IMG/VR virus record: IMGVR_UViG_3300036770_002019
Coordinates: 22,683 to 86,682 of that record
Strand: one strand, 5' to 3'
DNA length: 64,000 nucleotides
From: a virus
Both the position numbers and the translations under genes were made by a program. Below the pieces are notes generated by a model, which saw only the letters and a program-made list of their open reading frames with translations, had not been told where the DNA came from and searched no databases. This document shows positions 39,085-47,510 of the stretch, piece after piece. How positions within the stretch are numbered: position 1 is the first letter of the stretch; each line of letters begins with the position of its first letter.

Positions 39085-39863
39085 TCATCATCAGATTGAG
39101 TGTTGTTTGAAATTGTTTCTATGTTATGTACTACAAGTTCAGGAATAATATTACTCCCAAACTCCCTAATAACATCCTGTGGTGTTTTTAAGAGGTACAC
39201 TAATCTAAAAGTCTGATTGAATTTAAAGATTCCTTCAGTCATACCAAACTGCTCCACATACTTTTTAATAGTAAATGCTTCAAAATCCTTTGTTCTGTCC
39301 TTTAACCAATTTTCTGCTGTCTTCTCCCCTACTCCTCTTAATCCTGGTATGTTATCAGTAGAGTCCCCCATCAACACTTGTTTCCAAAGAAACCACAATG
39401 CTACGCCAGGGGAAGTATGTACAAATTCTGTTGTACGATAGTTGTAATGCATGCCAACACATTGATACAATACATCTTTATCTGGGGAACAAATGATAGT
39501 TTTACGTTCCGTATTATATGCATAATACGCAACTAAATCATCTGCCTCAAGTTCTGAAATGTATGTAAATCTCCAACGCTGTATTAAATATTCCACTAAA
39601 GCTGGGAATATAATAGGCCTTGAAGATCTGGAATCTTTACGTTTGGCTTTATACAAAGGGTCAACATTATATCTAAAACATTGACCTTTAGTAAGAAAAC
39701 CTGCAAAAGAAGAGGTGTTGCAACTGTTCAACATATGATAAATACGTTGATCAAGTCCAGCAACAGCCTCCTCTAATGTAGGTTTATCCATCTCGTAGTA
39801 CAACAGAGAATCCCCATCAATCAAACAAATATCATTACCTTTTGGGATTCTCTCTATACTCAT
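39078..39863 (-). CDS. 5'-3' exonuclease (FEN/PIN-like)
   Basis: A 261-residue protein with the metal site order of the phage 5' nuclease family: IDGDSL near the N-terminus, YKAKRKDSR (arch region), SELEADDLVAYYA, SPDKDVLYQC and GDSTDNIPGLRGVGEKTAE, the last being the helix-hairpin-helix entry. It should remove RNA primers and process flaps during phage replication, in place of the 5' nuclease domain that the family A polymerase of this phage lacks. It abuts the rIIB-like gene and overlaps the next gene by 7 bases. Confidence 0.92.
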   Translation of the reverse strand: MSIERIPKGNDICLIDGDSLLYYEMDKPTLEEAVAGLDQRIYHMLNSCNTSSFAGFLTKGQCFRYNVDPLYKAKRKDSRSSRPIIFPALVEYLIQRWRFTYISELEADDLVAYYAYNTERKTIICSPDKDVLYQCVGMHYNYRTTEFVHTSPGVALWFLWKQVLMGDSTDNIPGLRGVGEKTAENWLKDRTKDFEAFTIKKYVEQFGMTEGIFKFNQTFRLVYLLKTPQDVIREFGSNIIPELVVHNIETISNNTQSDDEW

Positions 39864-41032
39864 TATAAGTTCATAAGATTGTTAACGTCACTTTGGATCT
39901 CTGTAATTGCATTAGAATATTCTTTTGCAATAGCAGCTCTCATCTCTTCCCACTCACTGTCAGTCTTAGCTGCATAAGTAGATGAATGATAGATAGATCC
40001 ATTAATCCCAGTCAAACTAGAATGTACGAAATACTGCAAGCAACGAACAGCTCCTGTAGAATCATCAGGTATTGCCCCAACATGCATAGGATCTACAAAC
40101 ACATTGTGAATCTCACCTGAGTAATTGTTGATGTACACCAATCCCCCAAAATGAAGACCTTTAACACAAGATGCACGATCGTTAGTGTTTACTTTATCCC
40201 AAGAATCTAAGCGATGTACACATCCCACTTTAATGAAATGCCCAGGCTTAGAATATCCATTAGGGCCCTCACAATAGAATGCATCTCCACCTTGACCTTG
40301 AACTGCAGGTTCAAACAAACGATCTTCTACAAACTCTGGGAGACCTTCAGATTCAATCTCCCCAGTATCTGCGTTGAATGTACGCTTATATCTATCTACA
40401 ATCTCCCCAGTCGCAGTATCAAACTTGTGTAGAATCTCCCTAGATACTTTGTACCCATTCAATAACCCCTCTTTAGTGATTTTGATTTGATACATAGTAG
40501 CTCTTTCCTCAGCAACTTCTTCACTGAGTCCATGCTTCTCCATAAACTCTTTCTTAAGTTTAGGGTGAACATACTTCATGTTAATGAAATTGAACATTCT
40601 CTCAGAGAACTCTTCACCTCTCCCATCTTTGAGCTTTGTGCGAAGAACAGGGTTACGTAACCAACGAGTCCATAATTTAATAAGAGGTTCAAAATCTACC
40701 CCCATATCCATAGACTCGTAGATACGATCTACAAGAGCTTTAGGTATAGGAACATTTGTGATACTTGTACCGCTTTTCAAGAAAAACTCTTTTGTTACAG
40801 GATTAACATAAATGAATTCACACTTATCTTGAACAAGTTTAGAGTAATCATGAATTAGTAAAGTAGAGAACTCTTCTAAAGCAAGATTGTACTCCTGGAT
40901 AGTTGTTGCAGTATTTGCTTTGTCAGCTACTTTCAACATTGACTGATACAAATCTCTATCGTATGATACAGAAAACGATTCGTTTCCATACGATCCGCTG
41001 ATGTGATCATTAATAACATTTACACTAATCAT
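39863..41032 (-). CDS. rIIB-like protein
   Basis: A 389-residue protein with blocks typical of phage rIIB-like proteins: FSVSYDRDLYQSM, a central FEPLIKLWTRWLRNP, MFNFINMKYVHPKL, EGLLNGYKVSREIL and an ending with HVGAIPDDSTGAVRCLQY. In T4, rIIA and rIIB are membrane-associated and affect exclusion by lambda Rex and lysis timing; the biochemical role is not settled. The gene lies 21 bases downstream of the rIIA-like gene, as expected for a functional pair. Both occur in other crAss-like phages as far as I recall. Confidence 0.82.
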   Translation of the reverse strand: MISVNVINDHISGSYGNESFSVSYDRDLYQSMLKVADKANTATTIQEYNLALEEFSTLLIHDYSKLVQDKCEFIYVNPVTKEFFLKSGTSITNVPIPKALVDRIYESMDMGVDFEPLIKLWTRWLRNPVLRTKLKDGRGEEFSERMFNFINMKYVHPKLKKEFMEKHGLSEEVAEERATMYQIKITKEGLLNGYKVSREILHKFDTATGEIVDRYKRTFNADTGEIESEGLPEFVEDRLFEPAVQGQGGDAFYCEGPNGYSKPGHFIKVGCVHRLDSWDKVNTNDRASCVKGLHFGGLVYINNYSGEIHNVFVDPMHVGAIPDDSTGAVRCLQYFVHSSLTGINGSIYHSSTYAAKTDSEWEEMRAAIAKEYSNAITEIQSDVNNLMNL

Positions 41033-41053
41033 AAATTTTTAATTTTAAAGTGT

Positions 41054-43684
41054 TTATACTTGTGGTAAATTAATTTCAATATCAAGCTTACCACGAGACT
41101 TGATGTAATGTTCTATTTCTTTCTTGAAATCTTCATCTTTATAGTACGGAAATCTCAAATTATCTAGTATGTGATGTATCCCTTCTATAAACTCATCCTT
41201 TGTTCTAGCAAGTTTAACTATCTCAGAATCAAATGCTTCAACTGCTTTTATATCTGTAAAAATAAACAATTCCCTTGACTTATTCGCTACAAGTGTATCA
41301 TCATAATTAACAGACTCACAGTAAGTTTGGAATTCAACAAACTTGTCTATGAGCTCAACAATATCCGAATGTCCTCCGTCAGGAAAACCTGCATATTTAG
41401 TTTTATATTCATCCAACAATTCGTACATTTTTGGGTAATCAAGGCTGATAAAATCTAACTCATTCAACCAATTTGGGAGAGTCTTGATAGATCTACCAGT
41501 GATCCATTTAACTAAATGATGGTCCATAGTAATAGTATTGCGATTAGAATCGTAATCATAAAAGAATGTATCTATATGCTTACAATTAGGGTTTTGTTCA
41601 AGATACTTAAGTTTGTCTTCACTTACTTTTAATAGTTGTGGTACTGGTAATTCTTTGTCACTCCTACTATTACCTTTAAATCTTTCTTGAGGATAATCTA
41701 CATAGAATATGTATTGTTGATTGTACCAATAACCTAATGAATGATATAAATGCGATGCGTTGATATTAAATTTCTTCAAAACACTTGCTGCGAACATCAA
41801 CTTATCCCCATCTTTACTACTACCGTAATAAGTTATTTTTTCGGAATGAAGTAACGTACTTAGTTTAGGCTCTACTTTATCCCACACATATTCATTTTCA
41901 TGAATACGAATGCTATATGCAACTACTCTAGATTCTAATTCCCGCTTTTGGCTTGGGGTTAATGATTTAGATTCATCAACCTTATCTAAAAACTCATCAA
42001 TATTCGCTAAAGCTTTTCTATATTCATCTGGTACTACAACATCCTCATAAGATTTAGTAAGTTCAGATTTCTCTAAATACCCAAATATCTTATTTCTATG
42101 ATGCAAAAGTTTTGCAGCTTGAGTTGCATCTAAATCATCAGCTATGAACTCTGCAATTTCCCTAGCTTCAATAATTATGATTCTATCAAACTGCTCTGTG
42201 AGGTATGTATCTTTAGCTCTGTCTCTTGGAGTTTCAGAATCTTTAATAAAGACAGCATCAAAGTTGAATGTCAACCAGGTAGTTACAGCCTCTGAAGTAA
42301 TACTTACCTTCCCAGATTTAGTTACAGATTGAATTACTTCCCTTACATGCAATCCTTTGAATAAAGCTTTTGGACCTATAAAAGTAATAGCAGAATCTTT
42401 GGGATATTTAGGTTTAATATCCTCTGTATCAATGATCTTACTGATTTGCCTAAGAGCACTATTAGAATTATTAGAAGATTTGTGTAATACATCCCTGCAA
42501 GCTTGTAACCATTTGAGGAAGTCATCTTCTTGCAGTTGTTCCTCTACAAGATTTGTGGCCTCTAAAGCAGCATTCTTAATTACTCCCTGAATAAATAGTT
42601 TAGTTGGTTCATTCCATATAACTTTCTCTCTTGATGGGGTTACTTCTACACCATCCTGTATTACAATCTCTTCCCCAGTCTCTGGGTTCTTTATACTTTG
42701 TCGTACAGGACATTTCAAACCTACACTACCGTACAATTGTTCCATCTCAAGCTCTCTAAAATCAACATACCCGTAGTTAATACCTGCAGTTGACTTTACA
42801 TCTTTAACTACTACAATGTGAGGTTTGTTGTATATGCTTGAGTTAGTTACAATAATACTATCAGAATTGTGAATAATCTGATTGTGTATACTTTTCTCCC
42901 ACTTTGTCCCATCTTCATGTATAAACAATTTTACGTTGTGTAAGTAATTTAGTTGATCTTGTACCGATTCTTCGAACCTAGATCTATTATGCTTCTTAAC
43001 CCCAAATGAAACTATTGTGTAGTTCTTTTCCTCAGTCTCTTCATAATGCACTTTAGTCCCATCACTAAATTCAATGTACGGGTTAAACTGTGGAATTATG
43101 AAATCTGTTTTGTATGGGTAACAGTTACATTTAAACTTTTTCCCATTGTGTACAGTTTCAATTGTGTAGAAATCTACCCCAGTAGATAATGCTACTTTAG
43201 CCCCTAAACCAAAGGCCCCGAAGTTTTGTGAAGTATTACGTTTAGTAGAATATCCTAATTCTAGTACACCCTCTAAACGTTTACCCCCAATACCCACACC
43301 ACAGTCTATGATTTCTATTTTATCACAATACCCAATCCCCTCATTACGATAATAGTTAATAATGATGTCATTGGTGTCTTGATTCAAACAGTTCAAATCA
43401 TAGTAGTCAGGGTTAAAGTTAGAATCAGAATATTGTTCCCCATCTCTTCTGATGAAGTAATCTTCTTCTGTTTTTACCCCTGTTAAAATCTCAATAGCTA
43501 TCTCCTTCTCTCGTTGAGAATCGCATGCATTTGTTACAAGCTCTCTAATAGTAGAAGGAATAGGGTTAGAATACTGAGTTGCTTGGAGTATGTCAAACAC
43601 CATCTTCTCAGCACCTTTGTTTATGCGTTTAGATACACCATCAATATTAGATTGTATATCCGCATCTATAGTTTTGATACTCAT
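41054..43684 (-). CDS. rIIA-like protein with GHKL ATPase domain
   Basis: An 876-residue protein. The N-terminal third has a GHKL ATP site: IRELVTNACDSQRE (N box, about residues 43-56), IEIIDCGVGIGGKRLE (G1) and NFGAFGLGAKVAL (G2). The arrangement equals that of rIIA-like phage proteins; the remainder is a helical region with no catalytic motif. T4 rIIA works with rIIB and is implicated in resisting exclusion systems. The gene overlaps a small unknown gene upstream by 4 bases and precedes the rIIB-like gene. Confidence 0.85.
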   Translation of the reverse strand: MSIKTIDADIQSNIDGVSKRINKGAEKMVFDILQATQYSNPIPSTIRELVTNACDSQREKEIAIEILTGVKTEEDYFIRRDGEQYSDSNFNPDYYDLNCLNQDTNDIIINYYRNEGIGYCDKIEIIDCGVGIGGKRLEGVLELGYSTKRNTSQNFGAFGLGAKVALSTGVDFYTIETVHNGKKFKCNCYPYKTDFIIPQFNPYIEFSDGTKVHYEETEEKNYTIVSFGVKKHNRSRFEESVQDQLNYLHNVKLFIHEDGTKWEKSIHNQIIHNSDSIIVTNSSIYNKPHIVVVKDVKSTAGINYGYVDFRELEMEQLYGSVGLKCPVRQSIKNPETGEEIVIQDGVEVTPSREKVIWNEPTKLFIQGVIKNAALEATNLVEEQLQEDDFLKWLQACRDVLHKSSNNSNSALRQISKIIDTEDIKPKYPKDSAITFIGPKALFKGLHVREVIQSVTKSGKVSITSEAVTTWLTFNFDAVFIKDSETPRDRAKDTYLTEQFDRIIIIEAREIAEFIADDLDATQAAKLLHHRNKIFGYLEKSELTKSYEDVVVPDEYRKALANIDEFLDKVDESKSLTPSQKRELESRVVAYSIRIHENEYVWDKVEPKLSTLLHSEKITYYGSSKDGDKLMFAASVLKKFNINASHLYHSLGYWYNQQYIFYVDYPQERFKGNSRSDKELPVPQLLKVSEDKLKYLEQNPNCKHIDTFFYDYDSNRNTITMDHHLVKWITGRSIKTLPNWLNELDFISLDYPKMYELLDEYKTKYAGFPDGGHSDIVELIDKFVEFQTYCESVNYDDTLVANKSRELFIFTDIKAVEAFDSEIVKLARTKDEFIEGIHHILDNLRFPYYKDEDFKKEIEHYIKSRGKLDIEINLPQV

Positions 43685-43950
43685 TTAGGTAATACTTTTA
43701 ATACTTGTTTATAATTAAAAAGTTGAATTGCAGTTAGATTATACTCATGTAGCTTTAAAACTCTGGAGGTGTGGTAGCTGCATATGTACCGTTTTCTAAA
43801 TTTTGAAAAATCATAATCATAAACTGTGTCAGGTAACCATATGTATGTGAAATTGGAACTTCTAGATATCCCTGCAAACACTCCAATAGTAAATGAATTT
43901 GAAAAGCTTACAGCTATTATATCCCCTACTTTAAAATCATCTATGTCCAT
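43681..43950 (-). CDS. Small hypothetical protein upstream of rIIA
   Basis: An 89-residue protein starting MDIDDFKVGDIIAVSFSNSF, with a beta-barrel-like opening (VGDIIAVS...IGVFAGI...YIWLPDTV) that resembles small SH3- or KOW-like folds. It contains no catalytic motif. It is coupled to rIIA by an ATGA overlap and follows a terminator, so it is the first gene of a transcription unit containing rIIA and rIIB. The fold suggestion is tentative. Confidence 0.6.
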   Translation of the reverse strand: MDIDDFKVGDIIAVSFSNSFTIGVFAGISRSSNFTYIWLPDTVYDYDFSKFRKRYICSYHTSRVLKLHEYNLTAIQLFNYKQVLKVLPK

Positions 43951-43967
43951 AAAGCTTTGTAAATTAA

Positions 43968-43994
43968 AAACCCCAACTTGTTATGTTGGGGTTT
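43968..43994 (-). terminator. Intrinsic terminator after the PDDEXK nuclease gene
   Basis: A perfect 10-bp stem, AAACCCCAAC with GTTGGGGTTT, closes a 7-base loop. Read on the minus strand it is followed by a T-rich tail (TTTTTAATTT). The TAA stop codon of the PDDEXK nuclease gene (43981-43983) lies in the loop. It should end the primase-nuclease unit before the gene at 43950. Confidence 0.85.
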
Positions 43995-44469
43995 CCATGT
44001 TTAAAATCGTTTCAATAGTTTTTAGAATCTGATTTTGATTCCTTGGGACGAATAACATTGGGGGGTCATCCATCTCCATTAGATGCTTTTTAAACATCTT
44101 CCATTTAAGTGGGAAACGATCATTAGCGTATCCTTTACACTCAATAATCCATTTTCCTTTAGGATCAACAAAATCTGGGGTATAAGTAATATCCCTTACT
44201 TTGAATTCTTTTTTATCCGCGTACCCAGTCTTTCCGTTATCTTCAAAGCTAGAGTTAGGGTAATGAAATCCTTCGAGAAGAACATATTTATGCTTTTCAT
44301 AGTCATTCTTAATGTTATTCTCTTTGAGTTTATTGTAGCAGAATGCTTCTAGCATTGATCTAAAAGCTATACCATCAACTGTTTTACTCTTAGAGATTAT
44401 TCTTCCTCTACTTGTGGTACCAGTCCCAGGTACATTTCTTTGTCCAGTTCTTTTACCTCTTCTAGCCAT
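43981..44469 (-). CDS. PDDEXK-fold nuclease
   Basis: A 162-residue protein with a basic N-terminus (ARRGKRTGQRN) and a clear PD-(D/E)XK core: SMLEAFCYNKLKE (Glu41), DITYTPDFVDPKGKWIIECK (Asp99, Glu110, Lys112), then GYANDRFPLKWKMFKK. The layout fits DUF1064-type or resolvase-like phage nucleases that act on branched DNA or packaging intermediates. Crassvirales replication blocks commonly include such a nuclease near the primase. It overlaps a 72-residue gene by 73 bases; its start within that gene is the only in-frame ATG that keeps the basic tail. Confidence 0.85.
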   Translation of the reverse strand: MARRGKRTGQRNVPGTGTTSRGRIISKSKTVDGIAFRSMLEAFCYNKLKENNIKNDYEKHKYVLLEGFHYPNSSFEDNGKTGYADKKEFKVRDITYTPDFVDPKGKWIIECKGYANDRFPLKWKMFKKHLMEMDDPPMLFVPRNQNQILKTIETILNMETPT

Positions 44470-44615
44470 TCTCTTTCTAATTTTCGGGCGGTGTAAATAT
44501 CCCCAACATCTAATTTAGTCTTTGTCCCCAAATTAGCCATCATTACTGCAGACTTTTTTAGAATATAATCAATCTTTTCTTTAACTATTGGGTCAGTGAA
44601 GTACGGTGTGTCCAT
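44397..44615 (-). CDS. Small hypothetical protein between primase and nuclease
   Basis: A 72-residue helical acidic protein (MDTPYFTDPIVKEKIDYILK ... ARKLEREWLEEVKELDKEM). It overlaps the primase gene by 23 bases and the nuclease gene by 73 bases; in the long overlap only one frame may be heavily constrained. No family is recognised. The tight coupling on both sides suggests a replication-linked role or a dispensable small gene. Confidence 0.6.
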   Translation of the reverse strand: MDTPYFTDPIVKEKIDYILKKSAVMMANLGTKTKLDVGDIYTARKLEREWLEEVKELDKEMYLGLVPQVEEE

Positions 44616-45606
44616 AATATGTAGATTTTAAAAAGTTAGATGCCTCATCCAATCCATGATTCATGATAAGATCTGATATATCCTTAGATTTATAAAAATC
44701 TGGGATACATACATTGAAAAGGTTATACTGTTCACAGATCTTAGTAGCCATAGTTTGGCCAGGATTTCTTTCTTTATCAAAATCATTATCGTATAATACA
44801 CTTACATACTCAAACCGTGACTTTAAATCGTCTATCAATTCCTGTTTAGGGAACTGCATTTCGCTTTGAAGTGCAACAGCTTGATACCCTAATTCGTGTA
44901 AAGACATTACATCCTTAAGAGAGCTTGTAATAACAACGTGCTCCCCAGTTTCTGAAAGTTGATTATATCCTTGAATACAGTCTTCAGATACATTACTAAC
45001 CCACTTACAATCTAAATCTTTGGGGGAATAGATTTTTACCCCAGATTTAAAGTTGTACACGTAGCTTAGATCTTTGCATTTGAACCTATTTCCGTTAATC
45101 CAGAAATAATCTATTGGGTGTACCCCAAATGTAAGTAAAACTTTTGGGGTTATCCCAAACATTCCCCAAAAGTTTAAATCTTTTTGCTCGAAGGATCTTT
45201 TTCTGACTTTAATTTCAGAATGATTTTTCTCTGAGATCTTTTCGTAAACATCCAATCCGTAAGTTCTTGCACTTTTGAACCCACCCATCTCCCCAGAGAG
45301 ATTGAGCCCAAAATCACTAGAAATAACTTTAAGACATCCCAAAAAATCAACATTGTGTTTGTACATAACATAACTAAAACAGTTAAATGTGTGACTTGGT
45401 TCCCCAAAATCTTTGTATACTAATCTCCCATTTATTTTAGCTATTGCTACAGTAGGGGAGTTATCAACACGTAAATCTGATTTAAACTTCTTCCCAACTT
45501 CCTTAAAGTTAGGGCAATAATGCTTGAATATATCAAATTCTGTGATCTTAGCTAGTATTACATCTGAATGAAGATAGTCATTACTACCTCTAGATTGTAT
45601 TCCCAT
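44593..45606 (-). CDS. DNA primase (DnaG-type, Toprim)
   Basis: A 337-residue protein; ATG at 45606 is chosen because the frame upstream offers only TTG. The N-terminus has the fold signs of the primase zinc/CHC2-like entry without the Cys ligands (FKSDLRVDNSPTVAIA, LVYKDFGEPSHTFNCFSYVM). The C-terminal half is a Toprim domain: VVITSSLKDVMSLHELGYQA followed by VSVLYDNDFDKERNPG, the DxD block. The usual catalytic Glu of the first Toprim block is replaced by Ser-Leu-Lys-Asp, a variant that I also associate with other large-phage primases. It would prime lagging-strand synthesis with the SF4 helicase. Confidence 0.8.
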   Translation of the reverse strand: MGIQSRGSNDYLHSDVILAKITEFDIFKHYCPNFKEVGKKFKSDLRVDNSPTVAIAKINGRLVYKDFGEPSHTFNCFSYVMYKHNVDFLGCLKVISSDFGLNLSGEMGGFKSARTYGLDVYEKISEKNHSEIKVRKRSFEQKDLNFWGMFGITPKVLLTFGVHPIDYFWINGNRFKCKDLSYVYNFKSGVKIYSPKDLDCKWVSNVSEDCIQGYNQLSETGEHVVITSSLKDVMSLHELGYQAVALQSEMQFPKQELIDDLKSRFEYVSVLYDNDFDKERNPGQTMATKICEQYNLFNVCIPDFYKSKDISDLIMNHGLDEASNFLKSTYYGHTVLH

Positions 45607-45631
45607 AACACACAAAATTAATAATAAAAAA

Positions 45632-45660
45632 AATAGGGAGGCCTTTACGACCCCCCTATT
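45632..45660 (-). terminator. Intrinsic terminator after the SSB-like gene
   Basis: Stem AATAGGG with CCCTATT, extended by GG/CC after one A-C mismatch, enclosing a short loop. An A-run at 45624-45633 gives the minus-strand transcript a U-rich tail. It lies between the SSB-like gene stop (45678) and the primase start (45606), so the SSB unit ends here. Confidence 0.85.
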
Positions 45661-45677
45661 CTTAACCTAACCAAAAC

Positions 45678-46430
45678 TTACCAAGGTGCGCTATCAGTAT
45701 CGCTACTGATCGTATCATCGGCAACAATCAAATTTGGGGAGTAATTTTGCAACACTAAATCTGGGTTAAATTCAGCATTAAAATTACCATACTCATCGTT
45801 AAGAGCCTTTACAAACAAATCATCACGTTTTGGTTTTAGACGACCGAAGTGTTTAGTGTAAACCTGTTGATACTTCCCATCTTTAACACCTAGCAATACT
45901 CTTACACGGTTATCCGCAAGACTGCTAACTAAAGACTTAAGCTCAGATACATCACCTTTAACAATGTTGTCAATTGTCTCTAAGTAACAATCTCCACCAT
46001 TAGCTACGTTAGCCCATGCTTTGATAAACTCTAACAGAGTATCTTCCCCAACATAAGCTTTACGAACTCCTTCACTCTTATACCAATCGTATTTTGTCGA
46101 AGGATCACTCTCTGACCATGATATTTGACCACGATTGTTAGTCCACATAAATTTATCCCCAGCCTTGTTAGTTCTAACTTGAGGCTGTGTCAATATCTCT
46201 ATGCGAGTCATGATATCTGGACTTGTGTGCTGTACCCAGAATGTGATCTTCTGATACTCTTGATCTGATAGAGTTACAACATAGTCAGGCTCAGTCTTTA
46301 GATTGATACCTAACCCTGATAACTCTTCAAGAGTTGGGTTTACAGCTACTACTTTAACAGGGGCAATGCCAGTATATAACTGTACCCCACCTGCTACTTC
46401 TTGTTCTGAATTATTACTTGCAACTGCCAT
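45678..46430 (-). CDS. Putative single-stranded DNA-binding protein
   Basis: A 250-residue protein placed among helicase, primase and annealing ATPase genes. It has a beta-rich core with aromatic residues (KITFWVQHTSPDIMTRIEIL, then KFMWTNNRGQISWSES) and a final acidic tail, DDTISSDTDSAPW, like the protein-docking tail of SSBs. The core does not match a textbook OB-fold by eye. Its own downstream terminator suggests high, separately controlled expression, which suits an SSB. The call is functional inference from tail, context and size. Confidence 0.6.
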   Translation of the reverse strand: MAVASNNSEQEVAGGVQLYTGIAPVKVVAVNPTLEELSGLGINLKTEPDYVVTLSDQEYQKITFWVQHTSPDIMTRIEILTQPQVRTNKAGDKFMWTNNRGQISWSESDPSTKYDWYKSEGVRKAYVGEDTLLEFIKAWANVANGGDCYLETIDNIVKGDVSELKSLVSSLADNRVRVLLGVKDGKYQQVYTKHFGRLKPKRDDLFVKALNDEYGNFNAEFNPDLVLQNYSPNLIVADDTISSDTDSAPW

Positions 46431-46437
46431 TTATGTA

Positions 46438-46779
46438 TTAATTAAAGTCTGTGTTAAAATCGTTTTGTTCAACTTCTTGGATAGCATCCAAAATGTTAGT
46501 TTGGTTTGGGTCAACTGTCTCCATCTGTTCTACTGTGTCATCTATCAGTTGAAAGCGAAGAGTTGTAAGTTTGTTCTTACGTACTCTCTTACCTTTCAAT
46601 GACGGGTGTTGAAACATAATTTTGATTTCTGCAGCTGTAAGGTTATACTTCTCTGCAATCTTGTCACGATCTAAACCATTTTCAAGATCTTTAATTACCC
46701 CACTTACAGTAATTACTGCTGGGGTTGTAGACATAGTAGTACTTTGTGTACTTTCGTTTTGAATTTGCGCGTCAATCAT
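46438..46779 (-). CDS. Small protein with helix-turn-helix-like segment
   Basis: A 113-residue protein. Residues about 24-60 (SGVIKDLENGLDRDKIAEKY then NLTAAEIKIMFQHPSLKGKR) look like a phage helix-turn-helix that reads DNA or acts as an assembly factor; the segment IAEKYNLT is the turn. The C-terminus is acidic (VEQNDFNTDFN). It sits 7 bases upstream of the SSB-like gene. It may regulate the replication unit or bind DNA with the SSB. Confidence 0.6.
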   Translation of the reverse strand: MIDAQIQNESTQSTTMSTTPAVITVSGVIKDLENGLDRDKIAEKYNLTAAEIKIMFQHPSLKGKRVRKNKLTTLRFQLIDDTVEQMETVDPNQTNILDAIQEVEQNDFNTDFN

Positions 46780-46799
46780 CGCTTTTAAATTTTAAAAAA

Positions 46800-47510
46800 T
46801 TAATCAATAAAAATTTTTGTCCAATCAAGTTCCATAACTTGACCTTTAAGGTGATCACAGCGTGAGCCTGCGTTTATGTCCGTCCCAGAATCGAAACTAA
46901 TCATAGTTTTATCATTCTCTCTGTAAACATATCCGATAGCGTCAGCGTTGGCGCAAGTGATACTTCTAATTTTACCAGTAAGATCTAGATCTTTAGAAGT
47001 AACTTCTTTCCCTTTCTTCTCTGTTACTTTGTCCTTTAAGTGACCTACAAGAATGATATGATCTGCAAGCTTATTCAACCTGTCTAACCATTTTTTGTAA
47101 GCAATTCTTAAGTACAAATAACCAGCACCTTGAGGTAAAGAGAGTACAGACAAACCTTTATTTTCTGGGTCAAAGTTTTTGCCCATAGGAGTATCTCTGT
47201 ACAATTGTTTAGCCTCTGCTTCGCACCATACCTCTAATTGTGTGACAGTGTCTATAGCTATATATTTGTAAGGTTTCCCTTCATTTATAATAGCTCTCCC
47301 AATGTTAGATAGTTCTGACAGATTGTTAGCTTTGATCTTTAAAGCTTCAACCATATCACTACCATCCTCTAAGTCAATGATTAGACAGTTATCTAAATTA
47401 GCTAGTGTAGTGGTCTTACCAATCTTTGGTGGACCGTACATAACAAAGTTTTTCGGGGATTTACGTGTTGCCCCAACTTTGGTTTTAGGAAGATTTAATT
47501 GCTCGTTCAT
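46800..47510 (-). CDS. Sak4-like RecA-fold ATPase
   Basis: A 236-residue protein with Walker A GPPKIGKT (residues 26-33), a Walker B strand YKYIAIDT (Asp87) and DHIILVGHLKDK as the RecA-type sensor block. This is the compact AAA_24/Sak4 pattern: phage ATPases that act with an SSB in single-strand annealing or recombination-dependent replication. It overlaps the helicase gene by 26 bases and is followed by the HTH-like and SSB-like genes, which supports a joint recombination role. Confidence 0.88.
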   Translation of the reverse strand: MNEQLNLPKTKVGATRKSPKNFVMYGPPKIGKTTTLANLDNCLIIDLEDGSDMVEALKIKANNLSELSNIGRAIINEGKPYKYIAIDTVTQLEVWCEAEAKQLYRDTPMGKNFDPENKGLSVLSLPQGAGYLYLRIAYKKWLDRLNKLADHIILVGHLKDKVTEKKGKEVTSKDLDLTGKIRSITCANADAIGYVYRENDKTMISFDSGTDINAGSRCDHLKGQVMELDWTKIFID

